Positions 1 through 8,746 of a DNA stretch of 64,000 nt are shown one piece after another. Positions within the stretch are counted from its first letter, which is position 1, and every line of letters starts with the position of its first letter. Source of the stretch: Paradesertivirga mongoliensis (lineage in GTDB: Bacteria; Bacteroidota; Bacteroidia; Sphingobacteriales; Sphingobacteriaceae); NCBI RefSeq assembly GCF_024436395.1, contig NZ_JAFMZO010000001.1, positions 124,001 through 188,000 on the forward strand. The letters are read 5' to 3'. The translations under genes and the position numbers were made by a program. The notes below the pieces were generated by a model. That model saw only the letters and a program-made list of their open reading frames with translations, ran no database searches and was not told the origin of the DNA.

Positions 1-66
1 AGCAGCAAAAAGCATTATAACTGCAAATGCGGGCCAAAATCCTCTAAAAAATATCTGTTTTTTCAT
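1..66 (-). CDS. 5' end of a secreted or membrane protein, cut by the window edge
   Basis: An ATG at 66-64 opens a frame that stays open to position 1, giving 22 codons that begin MKKQIFFRGFWPAF and continue into a hydrophobic stretch (AVIMLFAA). This looks like the start of a signal peptide, with positive residues followed by a hydrophobic core. The gene lies 50 nt downstream of the PL11 gene on the same strand, so it is probably co-transcribed and probably another exported member of the pectin cluster. The product cannot be named from 22 residues. Confidence 0.6.
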   Translation of the reverse strand, partial: MKKQIFFRGFWPAFAVIMLFAA

Positions 67-116
67 ATGCTTATAAACGTTATTTATTTACTGATTGTGT
101 TCTGGGCTTCCTGACC

Positions 117-1973
117 TCAATAACTGGTTTCGGAGCTTTTTTTCATGTCCTCTCCAATATAAAAATTTGGGTGAGGAGGTTGATTATATGCAACGTTCTG
201 CCAGGCAATTGCCATACGGTATTGCGGGTTATGCATTAGTGTATACATTTTATGATTTGTCGGAATAGTAGTAGTATAAATCCTCAATTCCTTGTTATCA
301 GTAGACCTGAGAATCACTTCCTCTCTCCAGTCGCCCAAAATATCTGCGCTTAAAGCTGGTGTAGACTTGCTTCCATTGTTTGAAGAGGCACCTGTAGCGG
401 TAAATATACGTCCAACTTTATACTTGTCAATTCCGTTTCCATTAAGTAATTCGCGAGTCAGATCGCCATCCCACCATACCAGGAAATTTACTGAAGACGG
501 TTGCGGACCTATTTTCTCTCCTTTCATGTTCAACACTCCGTTTGAACCAGCGAACCACATTTCTCCTCCGGGATTTTCCGGATCAATATTGGCAGCAACG
601 CCGCGACCCACATCTTGGTTCTGATGGCCCGACCATAAAATCTCACCGGTTCTGGCATCGTATAATGCAGCGCCAGGGCCTTTGGTAGCATCTTCAATTT
701 CATGTACTCCAAACACTTCAAGACCCGGCCGGCTCAGATCAAAATCGCTCACATGCAGTGCATCTCCATGACGCAAGCCGGTTGTAAATAATCCTTTTCC
801 ATTATCATCTACAACCATCGACCCGTAAATAACTTCGTCTTTGCCGTCATTATCCACATCGGCGATACTTAAGCCATGGTTACCCTGGCCAGAATACGGG
901 TTATCAGCATCTTTACTATCAAAAACCCAGCGTGATGTTAATTTTCCATTGCGATAATCCCAGGCGGCTATAACCGACCGGCCATAATAACCTCGGCACA
1001 TCAATACGCTTGGAAGTTTACCGTCAAGATAAGCTGCCCCGGCTACCATGCGATCCACGCGATTTCCCGTGCTGTCGTTCCCGCCGTGCCCTCCATGTCC
1101 TCCCCATCCGTTTAAGGGATAGCGGTTCGGAATATAATCTGTTGTTGCTAACGCTTCTCCGGTTCTGCCGCTAAAAACGGTGAAGTATTCCGGACCGTCG
1201 AGTATCTTTCCATATAACGTATTTCGAGGTGGAACAGTCAGATTCCGCCAGTCTTTTGTCGAATCTCCAATAACTTTTCCTTTACCATCAATGGTGCCGT
1301 CAGCTGTTTTGCAGGCAAATTCAGATATCCCGTCACCATCCATATCAATTACAATGAATTGAGTATAATGCGCGCCTTCACGGATATTTTTCCCCAGGCT
1401 AATCTGCCACAATAATGTTCCATCGAGTTTATATGCCTGAAATACGGGGATACCCGAAATCCCCGGCGAGGGGGTATCAATACCACGGGCGGTTTGATGC
1501 AGAATAATTTCATACTCGCCATCACCATCCAGATCGCCTACCGAGGCATCGTTAGGCGTATAACCATCGAGTGTTTTTAACGGAATAGAAAGATACTGCC
1601 GTACGGCTGCATGAGCCGGAAGGGTAAAAACTTCACCGGTTTCAGTTTCCTTTCCCTTCAAAACTGCCTTAACATAGTACGCGTTCGACTTTGTAGAATC
1701 AACACCAGAATCAAGGTAATTAGTACTTGAGGATATTGGCGTTACATTCAACTTAACAGCCTTTGCACCGCCGGTTGATCGATAAATATTGAAAGTAATA
1801 TCGTCTGGGTCGGTACCAAGCATGCGCCATCCTAAATACACTTTTCCGGCGCCCTGGCTAATTGCAATTGTACCCCTGTCAAGGTATTCCATCCGACGCT
1901 TTTGGGCAGCCGCGGAAAATGTCAGAAAGAGAGAAAGAACTCCCAAAAAGAAGCTTTGCGAAAGTTTTATCAT
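117..1973 (-). CDS. Rhamnogalacturonan lyase, family PL11 (copy 1)
   Basis: This 618-residue protein would cleave the rhamnose-galacturonate backbone of RG-I by beta-elimination, in the periplasm or at the surface. A signal peptide ends near AAAQ (about residue 24). An N-terminal fibronectin-like segment follows (GWRMLGTDPDDITFNIYR), then a propeller with repeated calcium-binding loops (DLDGDGEYE, DMDGDGISE, DVDNDGKDE) and the C-terminal PL11 block from ADILGDWREEV to AWQNVAYNQPPHPNFYIG. The length is normal for the family. It closely resembles the copy at 6708-8624 but carries a Gly/His-rich insertion (GGHGGHGG) where the other copy reads WGDGNGN. It sits downstream of a terminator and has its own candidate promoter with a tandem repeat 48 nt upstream of the start. 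PL11 includes endo- and exo-acting members, and the sequence alone does not decide which this is. Confidence 0.93.
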   Translation of the reverse strand: MIKLSQSFFLGVLSLFLTFSAAAQKRRMEYLDRGTIAISQGAGKVYLGWRMLGTDPDDITFNIYRSTGGAKAVKLNVTPISSSTNYLDSGVDSTKSNAYYVKAVLKGKETETGEVFTLPAHAAVRQYLSIPLKTLDGYTPNDASVGDLDGDGEYEIILHQTARGIDTPSPGISGIPVFQAYKLDGTLLWQISLGKNIREGAHYTQFIVIDMDGDGISEFACKTADGTIDGKGKVIGDSTKDWRNLTVPPRNTLYGKILDGPEYFTVFSGRTGEALATTDYIPNRYPLNGWGGHGGHGGNDSTGNRVDRMVAGAAYLDGKLPSVLMCRGYYGRSVIAAWDYRNGKLTSRWVFDSKDADNPYSGQGNHGLSIADVDNDGKDEVIYGSMVVDDNGKGLFTTGLRHGDALHVSDFDLSRPGLEVFGVHEIEDATKGPGAALYDARTGEILWSGHQNQDVGRGVAANIDPENPGGEMWFAGSNGVLNMKGEKIGPQPSSVNFLVWWDGDLTRELLNGNGIDKYKVGRIFTATGASSNNGSKSTPALSADILGDWREEVILRSTDNKELRIYTTTIPTNHKMYTLMHNPQYRMAIAWQNVAYNQPPHPNFYIGEDMKKSSETSY

Positions 1974-1994
1974 TATTGTTTATAAACGGTGCAA

Positions 1995-2040
1995 TAAAAT
2001 AAGCGATTTAGGGCCGTATAGCTATCCTGCGCTATCATGC
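1995..2040 (-). promoter_or_regulatory. Candidate promoter and tandem-repeat operator of PL11 copy 1 (site A)
   Basis: Positions 2021-2040 are two nearly identical 10-mers, GCTATCCTGC and GCTATCATGC on the plus strand, matching at 9 of 10 bases. On the coding strand they read GCATGATAGC then GCAGGATAGC. Exactly 18 nt downstream is TTATTTTA (1995-2002), a plausible -7 box 21 nt before the ATG. The same arrangement is seen at 8645-8690 and 59699-59744. The repeat is directly visible; its role as an activator site is inferred. Confidence 0.5.
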
Positions 2041-2049
2041 ACCTTAAAG

Positions 2050-2086
2050 AAAAAAGCCTTGTCTATTAAACGCACAAGGCTTTTTT
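2050..2086 (-). terminator. Strong intrinsic terminator, able to work in both directions
   Basis: A perfect 13-bp stem (AAAAAAGCCTTGT at 2050-2062 paired with ACAAGGCTTTTTT at 2074-2086) closes an 11-nt loop. On the minus strand it ends in a run of six T and lies 43 nt after the stop of the gene at 2129-4285, so it should end that operon and separate it from PL11 copy 1. It would also form on the plus strand. Confidence 0.9.
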
Positions 2087-2128
2087 AAACATGCAGTAAT
2101 ACACATGTTACATTCTTCCAAAGGATTG

Positions 2129-4285
2129 CTATCTGATTCGCTTGATTTCGTACCAGGTAGTAGCAGTGTTTCCGATATCTATACTCCAACCCGAAGTGGT
2201 TTTCTTAGCCATCACTGCTGGCCCCGAAGGCTTACCCGAACCGTCAAGCGGCTGGACACTTAGTGAAGACACATTTTTTAGGCCCTTCAGAGTTACCGTA
2301 CCCTTAACTGTTTCGATAAGTGAGGGAGAGCCTGCACTCCGTACAGATTTAGTGCGAGTTTCATTCCATTGCAAACCAGTATTTTCTGCTCGCGCCGCCG
2401 CTACAAGCAGCAGATGAGACGAGCTTTCAATGGCTTTGTTATCGAGTGCTGTTAAGGTAAGCGAACAAAAATCATTCGAAATATTTGCTGACAAATTTTT
2501 TACAGACTTGCCATTTGCCTTAACGAAGCCTACTAAAGCCTGAGAGCTTGGTGTTTCTACGGTTACCAATCCATTTTTCTGATTCTCGGTATACCATGCC
2601 AATTCCTTTGTATCTGATACTACAGGATTTTCTTTCAAAGGCTTGAACTGCTGCGTTGCCGGACCTTCCATCGAGCCTATTCTCACCTGATGCTTCAACA
2701 CATTGGCTACGGGGAACCCAGTGGTATAATAAGGAGCTTCAGATTGAGGCATACGCATAGTTTCACGAATCTGCTCTGTTGTATAATTACGTTTAATAAC
2801 TTTTTTTCCAGCTTTAACGTCTCCCCTTAAAAACATTAGCGCAGCTGCTGCAAATTGAGGCATTTTTACTGGGTGATGAGAGATATCGAAGGCATCCGGG
2901 ATATAGCCTTTAAAGTCAGGAGTTGATTTTGGTTCAAATGTATACCAGATTACCGCATCCCAATCCTGCAGACCAGCATAAGCTGCAAGAACGGGGATTC
3001 CTTCTGATTCATAATCGTTAGGAGAAGAATGGTTCACTTCGGTTACTGTATATGGCATTCCTGCAACTGCAGTGCGTGACAGCTTTACCACGGTAGATGA
3101 ATCTGGCTCGTTGACCATGGGGGTATTTAATTTGCCCGGCCAGCTAGGATGCTGCCAGTAAACATGTCCGTCCTGTATATCCATAGCGGCGTTAGACCAA
3201 ATCATAGGAGTCTCAGGCTGATTATGAAGAAAGTCGTTACTGCCCAATAGAAGCTGATTAATTTTTAGTGTATCTTTCAAATAACGTCTCATATCCTTAA
3301 AAAAATCACGCTCGGTTTCCATATAGAACTGAACAATGGTATTAAACAACTCCTTTGGCGACGTTTGGTAAGCTGCTTTGCGGATACGCGGAACCAGTTC
3401 ACCCTCTTTTACACCGGCCTGTTGTCTTAACTGAGCCAGTTGCTGAGGGCTTTTAGTCTTCTTCAGATAATCATTAAACTGCTGCGTAAGCATATCTGAA
3501 TAAAACGGCGAAATAGCTTTGAAATTGGGGTCGCGGTTAGGTTTCTCTAAGGGGTGCAGGGCATCCCTTTCCCATGCATCAAACAGAGTATTTTCGTTCA
3601 CAAGCTCTAATATCACAATTGCAGGCTCGTTACGATACTCTGTTTTGGTATAGGGATTATAATGCGTAAGCAGCTGCTTAGCATACTCCTTTTGAAGCTC
3701 GATTAGCCTTGGTGAAAAATATGAAACATATTTTGCCCAACCTACCTGATCATGATCTTTTAAGTCGTCGCCTTCTTTAAAGGTACGGCCCACCAAAAGA
3801 TTTAAATCGGAATAAATGCCATTCTTTTTTAGTTCAGCTATCCAGAAATCCAGTTTATCCATTTGGATCGAATCTAAGTGACGGGTATCGGTCCGTCTGC
3901 CGTCAATCACACCACCCCTCGAATGCGGAAAATCAAGAAAATGCAGGCGCACGCAGTTCACACCATAGCGGGCCAGGGCTTTTGCCCAGAATACTGCTTC
4001 CGCTTTTGTGGGTAACTGAACAGAGCTACGGGTCCACTGGGTAATGTTTACACCCCATAATTTGAGCCGCTTTCCGTCTGGCTTAAAAAAGTGTCCATCT
4101 TTTATGGTGACGAAACCACTTTTCCCGGCTGGCTTTTCATGCAGGAAAGACAAATCTACAGTTGAGCCGGCAGCACTGCGGTGATCAATAACAAAGGGCT
4201 CCATCTGGATGGAAGTCTGTGCTTTCGCAAGCCCTGAACAAACACAAGCCGCAATTAAAAATGTAATTGGTTTAAAAATCTTCAT
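2129..4285 (-). CDS. Secreted clan GH-A glycoside hydrolase (cellulase/GH5-like barrel), substrate unknown
   Basis: This 718-residue exported protein has a signal peptide (ends near GLAKAQ, residue 23) and an early KDGHFFKPDGKRLKLWGVN segment typical of GH5-like (beta/alpha)8 barrels. The ELVNEN motif places a probable acid/base Glu at residue 231, and VTEVNHS places a probable nucleophile at Glu416. From about residue 580 a beta-rich C-terminal domain follows. It lies downstream of PL11 copy 2 and the GH2 gene on the same strand and is followed by the terminator at 2050-2086, so it is the last gene of that operon. The clan assignment is fairly secure from the two Glu motifs. I cannot assign a characterised family or substrate; context suggests a galactose- or arabinose-bearing RG-I side chain, which is inference. 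Confidence 0.75.
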   Translation of the reverse strand: MKIFKPITFLIAACVCSGLAKAQTSIQMEPFVIDHRSAAGSTVDLSFLHEKPAGKSGFVTIKDGHFFKPDGKRLKLWGVNITQWTRSSVQLPTKAEAVFWAKALARYGVNCVRLHFLDFPHSRGGVIDGRRTDTRHLDSIQMDKLDFWIAELKKNGIYSDLNLLVGRTFKEGDDLKDHDQVGWAKYVSYFSPRLIELQKEYAKQLLTHYNPYTKTEYRNEPAIVILELVNENTLFDAWERDALHPLEKPNRDPNFKAISPFYSDMLTQQFNDYLKKTKSPQQLAQLRQQAGVKEGELVPRIRKAAYQTSPKELFNTIVQFYMETERDFFKDMRRYLKDTLKINQLLLGSNDFLHNQPETPMIWSNAAMDIQDGHVYWQHPSWPGKLNTPMVNEPDSSTVVKLSRTAVAGMPYTVTEVNHSSPNDYESEGIPVLAAYAGLQDWDAVIWYTFEPKSTPDFKGYIPDAFDISHHPVKMPQFAAAALMFLRGDVKAGKKVIKRNYTTEQIRETMRMPQSEAPYYTTGFPVANVLKHQVRIGSMEGPATQQFKPLKENPVVSDTKELAWYTENQKNGLVTVETPSSQALVGFVKANGKSVKNLSANISNDFCSLTLTALDNKAIESSSHLLLVAAARAENTGLQWNETRTKSVRSAGSPSLIETVKGTVTLKGLKNVSSLSVQPLDGSGKPSGPAVMAKKTTSGWSIDIGNTATTWYEIKRIR

Positions 4286-4374
4286 TCGTATTATCTGGTA
4301 AGCAAATTAACATCTTTCGGCAAGAGTACCGAACTTCATTTAAACCCTGTCATCTGATAAAACTGTCTACAAGG

Positions 4375-6702
4375 TCAGGGAACTAGATTTAAAGTAACGA
4401 TTCCACTCTTCAGCCCATCTGCGGAAGCTAAGACTTCAATTTTACCCTTTGAACCATTTGCTTGTATAAGGGCTACAGCCCGTCCCCGGTTTGCCCTTCT
4501 TTCCGAACCTTTGTAGGATTCCGTACTTTGCATCAGGCCATTATCCACAGAATTAATCCGACCGGCCCCGCTCACCTTGAAAGAGATTGTATTGTCTGAA
4601 TTGGGACAAGGAATGCCATTTTCATCTACAATCACCGCAGTGACAAGTGCTGCGTCGTCGAAGTTAGATGATAGCTTTGTCTGATCTGACGTTAATAGTA
4701 TGGCGGCTGGTTTCCCTGCAGTCTTTAGTTCATATTCGGCAGCTATCTTTCCTTTATTTTTCCCGACAGCTTTAAGCGTTCCCGGCGCGAAAGTCACCTT
4801 CCAGCTAAAGGGAGATGCGTCTTTTGCCAGGGGCTTCACGCCTAAGGATTTTCCGTTATGAAATAACTCAACCTCCTCGCAATTACTGTAAACCTGAACA
4901 TGTGCTTCGTCATAAGTGTCAAAGTCTGCGGGAGTCCAGTCGGAGACACCTTGACCACCTCCTGCATTCCCGGCACTTCTGGAAATATACACCATCGGCT
5001 TATCCGACCACCAGCTCTGACGCTGATATCCCCTGGGCTTTATTGCCCCGGTTCTGTCAAGAATACCTGCAGGATTACCAACCGAAGGCCAGTTGGCTTC
5101 GCCAAAATAATCTATACCAGTCCACAAAAACTGTCCTGCCATATAAGGTTTATCGCGAAGAATAAGCCAGGCCTCCTGCTGATGACCGTTCTCTGTTCCG
5201 ATCACTTTTCGCTCCGGTTTCGATTCATGTGCTGCCACTAATTCGCTTTCGCGATAGTTTTGACCAACAATATCCATCAATTCCACAAAACCGTTGTCGT
5301 ATACTTTAGCAGAATTGGGGCGGAAGAGCGCCATGGTAATTGGGCGGGTACCATCCAACCTGTTAATCAGGTCTCGCTGATCAGTAAAGGTTTTAAAATT
5401 TGCAGGACTCAGGTCATCACGTATTTCATTACCGACACTATACATGATAATACTCGGGTGATTTCGGTCGCGCTTGATGACGTCACGCGTATCTGCCTCC
5501 CACCATTTATCGAAATACAAGTTGTAGCCATTTTCGCCGTTCGCCTTTTTCGCTCTCCAGGTGTCGAAAGTTTCATCCATAACCAACAGACCCAGCTGGT
5601 CGCACAAGTCGTAAAATTCCGGTGCCATTGGATTGTGAGCGGTGCGGATTCCATTTACTCCTAATTCTTTCAGAGCCACCAGACGTTTTTTCCATATAGA
5701 AGCCGGTACTGCTGCTCCCACTGATCCACCATCATGATGGAGGCAAACTCCCTTTATCTTCATGTTTTTTCCGTTAAGATAAAAGCCCGTGGCTGCGTCA
5801 AAACGAAAATTCCTGATTCCGAAGGTAGTTACTTCATCATCGAGAACAGTTTTATCGGATAATATCCGGGTAACCGCCTGGTAAATATGAGGCGTCTGGA
5901 TATCCCATAATTGTGGCTTATTCACTGAAAAGTCCTGTGAAATATCCGCTGATTTTCCGGCAGGTATTAATTGTTTCGATTCGCTTGTTTTAAGAATTTT
6001 ACCATCGGGACTATACAAGGCGGTTTGCAGGGTAATCTGCTTTGAGGATCCAGATTCGTTTAAAACTGCGGTTTTGACGTTAACCATCGCGGATTTATCC
6101 GATACATCTTTAGCAGTGATAAATACGCCCCATTGGTCAACATGAACGGGGTTTGCTGTTATCAGTCGCACGTGCCTGTAAATACCGGCTCCGGTATACC
6201 AGCGGGAAGCAGGCTGTACAGAATTGTCTGCACGAACGGCGATTATATTTGTTTTACCGGGAACAAGATGGGGACCGAGCTCGTATCGAAATCCAACATA
6301 TCCGTTGGGCCGCTGGCCCAGATGTTTTCCATTTACCCAGACGTCGCTGTTAGCCATTATCCCATCAAACTCAATGTAGATCTTTTTACCTGCATCGCGC
6401 TGCGGAATTGTAAAAGATTTACGATACCAGCCAATTCCTCCCGGGAGGTAGCCCCCGCCTCTGCCGGTCGTGTTATTGCGGTCGTATGGCCCTTCAATGC
6501 TCCAGTCGTGCGGAACGCTTAGAGTTTTCCATGTGTTATCATTATAATCTGGCTTCTCCGCTCCCGCGACATCTTTTTGTATAAACTTCCAGTTTTCTTC
6601 AAACGGTACTACATTCCTTACCGTCTCGCTTTTTTGTGCAAACAAGGAGCTGGTAGCAAACAGGCAAACAAGTACCAGGTTCTTTAATTTATATCTGATC
6701 AT
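4375..6702 (-). CDS. GH2 beta-galactosidase-like enzyme
   Basis: This 775-residue secreted GH2 enzyme has a signal peptide (ends near SLFAQ). A sugar-binding jelly roll follows (ENWKFIQKDV, SVPHDWSIEGPY), then an immunoglobulin-like domain, then the catalytic barrel with GVCLHHDGG and RTAHNP. The acid/base is Glu426 (SVGNEIRD) and the nucleophile Glu504 (IGTENGH). The C-terminal ~200 residues are beta-rich domains common in Bacteroidota GH2 enzymes. Such enzymes usually release beta-linked galactose, which would fit galactan side chains of RG-I, although GH2 also holds glucuronidases, mannosidases and others. The ATG is only 5 nt after the stop of PL11 copy 2, which suggests coupled expression. 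Confidence 0.88.
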   Translation of the reverse strand: MIRYKLKNLVLVCLFATSSLFAQKSETVRNVVPFEENWKFIQKDVAGAEKPDYNDNTWKTLSVPHDWSIEGPYDRNNTTGRGGGYLPGGIGWYRKSFTIPQRDAGKKIYIEFDGIMANSDVWVNGKHLGQRPNGYVGFRYELGPHLVPGKTNIIAVRADNSVQPASRWYTGAGIYRHVRLITANPVHVDQWGVFITAKDVSDKSAMVNVKTAVLNESGSSKQITLQTALYSPDGKILKTSESKQLIPAGKSADISQDFSVNKPQLWDIQTPHIYQAVTRILSDKTVLDDEVTTFGIRNFRFDAATGFYLNGKNMKIKGVCLHHDGGSVGAAVPASIWKKRLVALKELGVNGIRTAHNPMAPEFYDLCDQLGLLVMDETFDTWRAKKANGENGYNLYFDKWWEADTRDVIKRDRNHPSIIMYSVGNEIRDDLSPANFKTFTDQRDLINRLDGTRPITMALFRPNSAKVYDNGFVELMDIVGQNYRESELVAAHESKPERKVIGTENGHQQEAWLILRDKPYMAGQFLWTGIDYFGEANWPSVGNPAGILDRTGAIKPRGYQRQSWWSDKPMVYISRSAGNAGGGQGVSDWTPADFDTYDEAHVQVYSNCEEVELFHNGKSLGVKPLAKDASPFSWKVTFAPGTLKAVGKNKGKIAAEYELKTAGKPAAILLTSDQTKLSSNFDDAALVTAVIVDENGIPCPNSDNTISFKVSGAGRINSVDNGLMQSTESYKGSERRANRGRAVALIQANGSKGKIEVLASADGLKSGIVTLNLVP

Positions 6703-6707
6703 AATAA

Positions 6708-8624
6708 TTATTTCTTTGTTGTGGCTTTGTATTTAACTAACGTGATATTCGGCTTTGGCGGCGCCTTCATTTCCGGACCGATGTAAAAGCTGGTGTGAGG
6801 TGGTTGATTATAGGCCACATTTTGCCATGCTATACTAAGCCGGTATTGCGGGTCGTGCATAAAAGTATAAAAGCGGTTGACAGCAGGTATGGTAGTTGTG
6901 AAGATGCGTAGCTCTTTACCGTCGCGGGTACGGTACATTACTTCTTCCCGCCAATCGCCCAGGATATCTGCACTTAATGCGGGGGTAGATTTAGTTCCGT
7001 TATTGTGCACGCAATCGTATTGAGATGCATTTAAAATCACGTCTGTTTTCTGATTGGTATAGTCCCACTTCCCGATTGAGGTCGAGTTTAGAATTTCACT
7101 TAACATATCTGAATCCCAGAAAATGCCAAAGTTTACTGAGGGTGTCTTTTCTGCGATTTTATTCCCTTTTGTATCAAACATGCCGGTAATATTTGCGCCC
7201 GCCACCCACGATTCAAAGCCCTTGTATCGGGGATCAACGTCAAGCGATAATCCGCGACCAGGACCTTCTCCATCTTCGCCGGCTTTAACAGAAGGCTTCT
7301 TCCAAATCACTTCACCGGTGCGGGCATCGCGGAAGTTTGCCCCTGCGTCTCCAAATCTTTCCTGTATACTAAATACTTCTAATCCGGGTCTTTCAGGATC
7401 GAGATCAGACACATGTAGTGCATCGGAATGCCCAATTCTGGTTGTGTACAATCCTTTTCCGTTATCATCGAGAGTCATCTGTCCATATACAATTTCATCC
7501 TTTCCATCCCCATCTACATCAGCAACAGACAAATTATGGTTCCCCTGACCGCGGAAAGGTCGGTTCTCCTCACTGGCATCGCTATCAAAAACCCAGCGTT
7601 GTGTGAGCTTTCGGTCTTTCAGATCCCAGGCTGCTATAACTGTGCGGGTATAATAACCGCGACACATAATCAAGCTTGGGTGTACTCCGTCCAAATAAGC
7701 GACAGCTGCCAGAAAGCGGTCTCCCCGATTACCGTTTCCATCGCCCCAGATGGTACGCATTTCCTCCTGTGTAGGTTCTAGCTTATCAGGATGTCGGGGA
7801 GGATTGTAATTAGTAGTATGTATTTCTGCCCCGGTTAATCCATTGAAAACGGTTAGATACTCGGGGCCTTTCAAAATCATCCCACGCGCATCAACGTAGT
7901 TTTTTGTAGAGTCGCCAATAACCTTTCCCTTTCCGTCAATTGTACCATCAGCAGTTTTGCAGGCGACTTCTGCTATTCCGTCCCCATCCAGGTCGTAAAC
8001 CATAAATTGGGTATAGTGGGCGCCTTCGCGGATATTTCTTCCAAGATTGATTCGCCAAAGCAATGTTCCGTTGAGTTTGTAAGCTTCAAGTATTGGCGGA
8101 TCAGTAATTCCCGCCTGCGAATTATCCCGGCCACGCCCGGTCTGATGTAGTACGATTTCGTATTCTCCATCACCATCCAAATCGGCAACTGATGCATCAT
8201 TGGGATTATAACCCGCAGGTGTTTGCAATGGAACTGACAAATATGGGAGCGCAGGAGATTTAGCCTTTAAAACAAAAGACTTACTGGTTTCAACTTCTTT
8301 ACCCTTTAGTACTGCCTTAACGAAATAAGTGTTGGATTTAAATGTGTCAATTCCTGAATCCACAAAATCGGTGGTTTTAAGAAGCGGCGACTTATTTAGC
8401 TTAACCGACCGGCCGCCATTTACCGACCGATAAATATTAAAGGCTATTTCTGAGGGATCGGTTCCAAGCAGCCGCCATCCAATATACACCTTTCCCTGCC
8501 CCTGATTAACGGCCACAAGACCGCGTCCAAGACTCTCCATTTGGCGCTGAGAATAGGCAATCGAACCGTTAAACACTATAGAAACTAGCAGGAGAAACCT
8601 CCAAACGAGTAGAATTTTATTCAT
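6708..8624 (-). CDS. Rhamnogalacturonan lyase, family PL11 (copy 2)
   Basis: This 638-residue protein is the first gene of the operon PL11, GH2, GH-A enzyme. It has a signal peptide (to about residue 25), a GWRLLGTDPSEIAFNIYR block, calcium-loop propeller repeats (DLDGDGEYE, DLDGDGIAE, DVDGDGKDE) and the ADILGDWREEV to AWQNVAYNQPPH C-terminus shared with copy 1. A short Lys/Pro-rich tail (about 15 residues) extends past the end of copy 1. Two PL11 enzymes in one locus may reflect an endo/exo or a surface/periplasm division of labour; that is inferred from other pectin utilization loci, not seen here. Transcription probably starts at the promoter at 8645-8690. Confidence 0.93.
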   Translation of the reverse strand: MNKILLVWRFLLLVSIVFNGSIAYSQRQMESLGRGLVAVNQGQGKVYIGWRLLGTDPSEIAFNIYRSVNGGRSVKLNKSPLLKTTDFVDSGIDTFKSNTYFVKAVLKGKEVETSKSFVLKAKSPALPYLSVPLQTPAGYNPNDASVADLDGDGEYEIVLHQTGRGRDNSQAGITDPPILEAYKLNGTLLWRINLGRNIREGAHYTQFMVYDLDGDGIAEVACKTADGTIDGKGKVIGDSTKNYVDARGMILKGPEYLTVFNGLTGAEIHTTNYNPPRHPDKLEPTQEEMRTIWGDGNGNRGDRFLAAVAYLDGVHPSLIMCRGYYTRTVIAAWDLKDRKLTQRWVFDSDASEENRPFRGQGNHNLSVADVDGDGKDEIVYGQMTLDDNGKGLYTTRIGHSDALHVSDLDPERPGLEVFSIQERFGDAGANFRDARTGEVIWKKPSVKAGEDGEGPGRGLSLDVDPRYKGFESWVAGANITGMFDTKGNKIAEKTPSVNFGIFWDSDMLSEILNSTSIGKWDYTNQKTDVILNASQYDCVHNNGTKSTPALSADILGDWREEVMYRTRDGKELRIFTTTIPAVNRFYTFMHDPQYRLSIAWQNVAYNQPPHTSFYIGPEMKAPPKPNITLVKYKATTKK

Positions 8625-8644
8625 AATCAGTAATAATTGGTATC

Positions 8645-8690
8645 TGAAATTAGATAATTACCAAGGCAGGGCTATCATGTACTGTCATGA
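8645..8690 (-). promoter_or_regulatory. Candidate promoter and tandem-repeat operator of the PL11-GH2 operon (site B)
   Basis: Positions 8671-8690 are two 10-mers, GCTATCATGT and ACTGTCATGA on the plus strand (7 of 10 identical). On the coding strand they read TCATGACAGT then ACATGATAGC. A TAATTTCA box (8645-8652) lies 18 nt downstream and 20 nt before the ATG at 8624. Distances to the start codon match site A to within one base. The regulator is unknown; the nearby AraC-type hybrid sensor is the obvious candidate. Confidence 0.5.
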
Positions 8691-8721
8691 AAACTCCGCC
8701 AGGCAAATCTGCAGACCTGCT

Positions 8722-8746
8722 TAAATTGCTTATCATAAGCAATTTA
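8722..8746. repeat. 25-bp perfect palindrome, possible operator
   Basis: Arms TAAATTGCTTAT and ATAAGCAATTTA flank a single C at 8734. It lies 97 nt upstream of the PL11 copy 2 start and 31 nt beyond site B. No T-run follows on either strand and no gene ends here, so it is a better candidate for a dimeric repressor site than for a terminator. Confidence 0.5.

Noticed and set aside
292..624. Plus-strand frame of 110 codons inside the PL11 gene
   Set aside because: It is antisense to a well-supported gene, has no ribosome site and no recognisable motif; the same applies to the many other frames overlapping real genes.
4346..4380. CTGTCATC and CTGTCTAC upstream of the GH-A gene as an operator
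   Set aside because: The copies are 16 nt apart, not 10, and no box lies at the right distance; the gene is probably transcribed from the PL11 copy 2 promoter.
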